In this document: positions 13,316-16,403 of the stretch, one piece after another
Layout: each line of letters begins with the position of its first letter
Position numbering within the stretch: position 1 is the first letter of the stretch
From: an uncultured Eubacteriales bacterium
GTDB lineage: Bacteria; Bacillota; Clostridia; Oscillospirales; Oscillospiraceae
Assembly (NCBI GenBank): GCA_934567745.1
Contig: CAKTJM010000027.1
Coordinates: 1 to 16,403 of the forward strand
Direction: 5' to 3'
DNA: 16,403 nt
Position numbers and translations under genes: made by a program
Notes under the pieces: model-generated
Told to the model about the DNA's origin: nothing
The model's database searches: none
The model's input: the letters and a program-made list of their open reading frames with translations, nothing else

Positions 13316-14163
13316 CATTCCACCGTGTTCTCCAATACGCCGATGCCCTCGATGGAGCAGGTCACCACGTCCCCGCGCTTGAGGAAGCGCGGCGGGTCGA
13401 AGCCCATGCCCACCCCCGCCGGGGTGCCCGTGGCGATGATCGTGCCCGCCTTCAGCGTCATCCCGCGCGTGAGCTCATGCAGGACGTAGGGGATCGAGAA
13501 GATCAGCTCGTCGGTCCGCGCATCCTGCCGCAGCTCGCCGTTGATCCACGTCCGGATCGCCTGCGCCGGGGGCTGCGCGAACTCGTCGCGCGTGACCAGG
13601 CACGGGCCCATCGGCGCGAAGCCGTCCAGCCCCTTGCCGAAGTACCACTGCTTGTGGCCCGTTTGCAGGTCCCGCGCGGAGACGTCGTTGACGATCGTGT
13701 ACCCGAAGACGTAGTCGTAGGCGTCCTCCTCCGCGACATCGACCGCGTCGCGGCCCAGGACCACCGCCAGCTCCGTCTCATAGTCCAGCCGCTCCACCAG
13801 ATCCAGATGGCCCGGCAGCGGCGCGCCCGGTCCGGGGCACCAGGTCGCCCGCTTGGAGAAATACACCGCCTGCTCCCGCGTGAACGCCGCCGCGTCATAG
13901 CGCTCCGCCTCCGCCTGGTGCTTGCGGTAGTTCATCCCCAGGCAGATGATGTCCTGCCGCGGCTGCGGGATCGGCGCGAGGATCCGGTCGGGCGTCAGCG
14001 TCCCCGGCTCCGCCGCGTGGCGGGCCAGGACCTCCGCCCGGTGCGCCGGGTCGTCCGTCAGCAGGTCGTTCATCGTCTCATACGGCAGGGCCGTCATCAG
14101 GCCCGCCGTGCCCGCCACGCAGACCAGCGCCTGGCCCGCGTGCTCGATCGTGTACAGCTTCAT
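13315..14163 (-). CDS. Fumarylacetoacetate hydrolase (FAH) family enzyme
   Basis: This 282-aa protein is of the FAH superfamily (COG0179), metal-dependent enzymes that hydrolyse, decarboxylate or hydrate acylpyruvate-like and 2-oxoacid substrates. The N-terminal 60 residues form the small domain. The catalytic core starts at DIICLGMNYRKH (71-82). Metal ligands are E129 and E131 in LDYETELAVVLG and D160 in GYTIVNDVSARDLQ. K177 in FGKGLDGFAPMGP and TGTPAGVGMG (245-254) complete the usual active-site set. The exact substrate cannot be read. ATG at 14163 overlaps the stop of the upstream lyase gene (ATGA), and AAGGAG lies just before it within that gene, so the two are translationally coupled. 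Pairing with a PLP lyase suggests they treat successive intermediates, but the pathway is unknown. Confidence 0.9.
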   Translation of the reverse strand: MKLYTIEHAGQALVCVAGTAGLMTALPYETMNDLLTDDPAHRAEVLARHAAEPGTLTPDRILAPIPQPRQDIICLGMNYRKHQAEAERYDAAAFTREQAVYFSKRATWCPGPGAPLPGHLDLVERLDYETELAVVLGRDAVDVAEEDAYDYVFGYTIVNDVSARDLQTGHKQWYFGKGLDGFAPMGPCLVTRDEFAQPPAQAIRTWINGELRQDARTDELIFSIPYVLHELTRGMTLKAGTIIATGTPAGVGMGFDPPRFLKRGDVVTCSIEGIGVLENTVE

Positions 14164-15215
14164 CTCACGCTCTCCTTTTCCGCCCAGCGGTCCACCGCCT
14201 CCAGCAGGCGCTCCACCGCCCGGCGCTCCGTCGCCCAGCTCGTGCTCAGCCGCGGGGCCGTGTGGTCCTCGTTCACCTTCCGCCAGCGCTTGAAGGCGAA
14301 GCTCTTCTCCAGGTACGCCACCAGATCGTCCGGCAGGATCGGGTACTGCTGGTTCGTCCAGGAGTCGTACAGCATCTCATAGCCGCGCTCCTCCAGCCCG
14401 CGCCGCAGGAGCATCGCCAGATCGTCCGCCTGCCGCGCCAGGTCGAAGTACAGGCCGTCCTCCAGCATCGCGCAGAACTGCACCCCCAGCAGCCGGCCCT
14501 TCGCCAGCAGGCCGCCGTGCTGCTTGATGAGATAGCGGAAATCCCGCCGCAGGGCCGGGTGGCGCAGCACCACCGCCTCGCCGAAGAGCATCCCCTGCTT
14601 CGTGCCGCCGATCGTGAAGGCGTCGCACAGCCGCGCCAGGTCCGGCAGGCCGACGTCGTTGCGCTCGCTCATCAGGCCGTAGCCCATCCGCGCCCCGTCG
14701 ATGTACAGGATCAGCCCCAGCTCGTGACAGGTCCGGGCGATCTCCTCCAGCGCCACCAGGGAGTACAGGGTCCCGTTCTCCGTCGGCTGCGAGAGGTAGA
14801 CCATCGCGGGCTGCACCGCGTGCTCGTGGGCCGGGTCGTTCCGGTGCGCCTCCCAGACGCGCCGGATGTCCAGCGCCGAGATCGTCCCGTCCGCGCTCGG
14901 CACGACCAGGACCTTGTGGCCCGCCGCCTCGATCGCGCCCGTCTCGCGGTTGGCGATGTGCGCGGTCGTCGCCGCGATCACGCCCTGATACGGCCGCAGG
15001 GCCGCGTCGATGACCGTCGCGTTCGCCTGCGTCCCGCCCACCAGGAAGTGGACGTCCAGGTCCTCCTCCTCGCACAGGTCGCAGATCAGGCCGCGGGCCT
15101 CCTCGCAGAAGCGGTCGTGCCCATAGCCGGGCGTCTGCTCCAGGTTCGTCTCGAACAGGCGCCGCAGGATACGCTCGTGCGCGCCCTCGGCGTAATCACA
15201 TTCCAGTCGGATCAT
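14160..15215 (-). CDS. Threonine aldolase/beta-eliminating lyase-family PLP enzyme
   Basis: This 351-aa enzyme matches the Beta_elim_lyase (PF01212) family, whose best-known members are low-specificity L-threonine aldolases. Visible marks are VGGTQANATVIDA (59-71), the PLP-stacking H86 in TTAHIANRETGAIE, SQPTENGTLYS (142-152), YIDGARMGYGL (171-181, with D173) and the Schiff-base lysine K206 in FTIGGTKQGMLFGEA. It should cleave a beta-hydroxy amino acid or a related substrate. Strict L-threonine specificity is not proven, and several clostridial paralogues are of unknown substrate. ATG 15215 has GGGAGGG before it on the minus strand. The open frame continues far upstream to 16151, but that part runs antisense to the divergent gene and past this gene's own promoter, so it is not coding. 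It is the first gene of a two-gene operon. Confidence 0.9.
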   Translation of the reverse strand: MIRLECDYAEGAHERILRRLFETNLEQTPGYGHDRFCEEARGLICDLCEEEDLDVHFLVGGTQANATVIDAALRPYQGVIAATTAHIANRETGAIEAAGHKVLVVPSADGTISALDIRRVWEAHRNDPAHEHAVQPAMVYLSQPTENGTLYSLVALEEIARTCHELGLILYIDGARMGYGLMSERNDVGLPDLARLCDAFTIGGTKQGMLFGEAVVLRHPALRRDFRYLIKQHGGLLAKGRLLGVQFCAMLEDGLYFDLARQADDLAMLLRRGLEERGYEMLYDSWTNQQYPILPDDLVAYLEKSFAFKRWRKVNEDHTAPRLSTSWATERRAVERLLEAVDRWAEKESVR

Positions 15216-15246
15216 GTCTCGCCCTCCCTCGTTTCGTTCCTCCTCC

Positions 15247-15275
15247 ATTATACGTGCTGGCCCCAAAAAGGTCAA
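15247..15275 (-). promoter_or_regulatory. Promoter of the lyase-hydrolase operon
   Basis: On the minus strand TTGACC (15275 to 15270) and TATAAT (15252 to 15247) are 17 bp apart. Eleven of twelve consensus bases match. The start near 15240 gives a leader of about 25 nt. Confidence 0.85.
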
Positions 15276-15291
15276 CGGGCACCTCTGGCAC

Positions 15292-15320
15292 TTGACAGCG
15301 ATCGCATCATAAGATAAGAT
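15292..15320 (+). promoter_or_regulatory. Promoter of the DUF4914-like gene
   Basis: TTGACA at 15292-15297 and TAAGAT at 15315-15320 are 17 bp apart, with a perfect -35 and four of six -10 bases. It points away from the minus promoter at 15247-15275; the two -35 boxes are only 16 bp apart. A regulator binding between them could affect both units. Confidence 0.75.
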
Positions 15321-15347
15321 ATCCTTCAAAGATCGTAAAAAATAAGA

Positions 15348-15368
15348 CCATGGCCCGATGCGCCATGG
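15348..15368 (+). promoter_or_regulatory. CCATGGC inverted repeat in the 5' leader
   Basis: CCATGGC (15348-15354) and GCCATGG (15362-15368) form a perfect 7-bp inverted repeat with a 7-nt spacer. It lies about 20 nt after the expected transcription start and just ahead of the weak ribosome site AGAGAGG (15375-15381). It could be an operator or an RNA hairpin controlling translation; no T-run follows. Confidence 0.5.
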
Positions 15369-15389
15369 ACAGAAAGAGAGGCAATCGAC

Positions 15390-16403
15390 ATGAGCGTGCT
15401 CCTGGACAAATTCGTCCTGACCCCCGCGCTGGACCGTATCGTCTCCAACAGTCCCAGCGTCATCATCCCCGACACGAAGGAGACCCTGTACGAGCTGATC
15501 TTCGGCAATGAGCACACCGACAAGATCGAGGTCTGCTATGACGTGGACGGCACCCTGGTGAAGGAAGCGACCGTCGTCCGCTGCAAGAACGGCGCTTCGG
15601 TCAACTTCGTCGAGGACTACATGCGCCGCCGCGACCCCGACTGTATGCGCATCGCCGACGACCTCCCCACCGACAAGCCCCGCTTCGAGGACGTCTACGG
15701 CTATGCGTTCGACGAGCTGCGGGAGGAGACCTACCGCTGGCTCACCCGGCAGGAGCTGATCCTCGTCCCCTTCAAGGCCGGCGGCTATGCCTACGGCTAC
15801 GACGCCCTGCTGGTCTGCCCGCGCAACACGGCCTTCTTCGCCTTCGCGCTGGCACTGCTCCAGGCCTTCCTGAACGTGAAGGAGATCGAGGCCCCCTTCC
15901 AGCCCCGGGCGGTGGTCTATGTCGCGCCGCCGTTCCGCCACACCCACTTCAAGGGCCGCCAGGTCTGCGTCCACAGCCGTCACCCGGACCTGCACGAGGT
16001 CTTCGCCTACAACCTCTACCCCGGCCCCTCCGCCAAGAAGGGCATCTACAGCGTCCTGCTCGACATCGGCGAGCAGGAGGGCTGGGTCACCGCCCACGCC
16101 TCCGCCGCCCACATCATCACCCCGTATGAGAACGAGATGGTCATGATGCACGAGGGCGCCTCCGGCGGCGGCAAGAGCGAGCTGCTCCAGGACGTCCCCC
16201 GCGTCGCCGACGGCCGTGTCCTCCTGGGCACGAACACGGAGACGGGCGAGCAGGTCTACATCAGCATGAGCGACACCTGTACCATCGAGCCGGTCACGGA
16301 CGACATGGCGCTCTGCCAGCCCGCCTATCAGCCCAAGAACGGCAAGCTGGCCGTCACCGACGGCGAGGACTGCTGGTTCGTCCGCGTGGACGGCATCACC
16401 GAA
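15390..16403 (+). CDS. DUF4914-family P-loop protein, PEPCK-like (3' end outside window)
   Basis: The first 338 codons of a protein run off the window edge with no stop. I assign it to the DUF4914 family, a group of roughly 600-residue proteins of unknown function, mainly from memory of its pattern. Visible marks are the P-loop MMHEGASGGGKSELL with K262 and S263, preceded by the VTAHASAAHIITPYENEM segment. The GASGGGKSE loop resembles the nucleotide loop of ATP-dependent PEP carboxykinase and HPr kinase, so a phosphotransfer or phosphatase role on a small metabolite or protein is plausible but unproven. The N-terminal part (1-240) has no recognised catalytic motif. There is no signal peptide. 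ATG 15390 has only a weak upstream AGAGAGG site. It is transcribed from its own promoter, divergently from the lyase operon. Confidence 0.75.
   Translation, partial: MSVLLDKFVLTPALDRIVSNSPSVIIPDTKETLYELIFGNEHTDKIEVCYDVDGTLVKEATVVRCKNGASVNFVEDYMRRRDPDCMRIADDLPTDKPRFEDVYGYAFDELREETYRWLTRQELILVPFKAGGYAYGYDALLVCPRNTAFFAFALALLQAFLNVKEIEAPFQPRAVVYVAPPFRHTHFKGRQVCVHSRHPDLHEVFAYNLYPGPSAKKGIYSVLLDIGEQEGWVTAHASAAHIITPYENEMVMMHEGASGGGKSELLQDVPRVADGRVLLGTNTETGEQVYISMSDTCTIEPVTDDMALCQPAYQPKNGKLAVTDGEDCWFVRVDGITE

Noticed and set aside
14262..15317. Plus-strand open frame antisense to the lyase gene
   Set aside because: Arg/Val/Gln-rich translation with no motif, opposite a gene with intact PLP residues.
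15216..16151. Upstream extension of the lyase open frame, nearly doubling its length
   Set aside because: The extension runs antisense to the DUF4914-like gene and through both divergent promoters. Family length and the ribosome site place the start at 15215.
1..16403. Mobile element, prophage, CRISPR array, tRNA or rRNA
   Set aside because: No transposase or integrase gene, regularly spaced repeats, tRNA cloverleaf or rRNA-like sequence was seen on either strand.

Overview
The window looks like chromosomal DNA of a G+C-rich member of the class Clostridia (Bacillota). The main evidence is a complete SCIFF locus: a 48-residue peptide with six cysteines followed by its radical SAM/SPASM maturase, a pair that is close to a signature of Clostridia. 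Strong AGGAGG-type ribosome binding sites, consensus-like -35/-10 promoters and compact intrinsic terminators fit this. The genus cannot be fixed from sequence alone; gut-associated high-G+C lineages are plausible. I see no rRNA, tRNA, CRISPR array, insertion sequence or integrase.

Layout. 1-1184: a terminator from an upstream unit, then a lone RhuM-family gene. 1222-3917: the scf operon. It has a TTGACA-17-TATAAT promoter, scfA, a hairpin terminator in the scfA-scfB gap, scfB, a 62-aa acidic-tailed protein, a 27-aa single-pass membrane peptide, a SanA/YdcF-like (DUF218) membrane protein and a closing hairpin. 4008-9325: a MoxR-type AAA+ ATPase, a CoxE-like VWA protein and a large hybrid histidine kinase, all on the plus strand and closely spaced, closed by a bidirectional terminator. 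9337-10776 (minus): an Orn/Lys/Arg decarboxylase-family PLP enzyme. 11015-11563: an ECF transporter S component. 11841-13190: NADP-type glutamate dehydrogenase with an AT-rich leader and two downstream hairpins. 13315-15215 (minus): a threonine aldolase/beta-eliminating lyase-type PLP enzyme translationally coupled to a fumarylacetoacetate hydrolase-family enzyme. 15390-16403: the first 338 codons of a P-loop protein that I assign to the DUF4914 (PEPCK-like) family, cut by the window edge. The last two units diverge from back-to-back promoters at 15247-15320.

How the genes work together. In the scf unit the maturase should install thioether crosslinks on the SCIFF cysteines. The two small proteins and the DUF218 protein are candidates for accessory, export or cell-surface roles, by position only. 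The MoxR and VWA proteins should act as a chaperone-like pair. The adjacent kinase carries sensor, HisKA, ATPase, receiver and HPt modules in one chain, so it can run a phosphorelay but needs an outside response regulator. The right half is mostly amino-acid and central metabolism.

The points most worth a second look are the unannotated-size small proteins of the scf operon, the MoxR/VWA/hybrid-kinase cluster, and the divergent region upstream of the DUF4914-like gene. Long antisense open frames are frequent here because of the G+C-rich codon bias, and I treat them as shadows.
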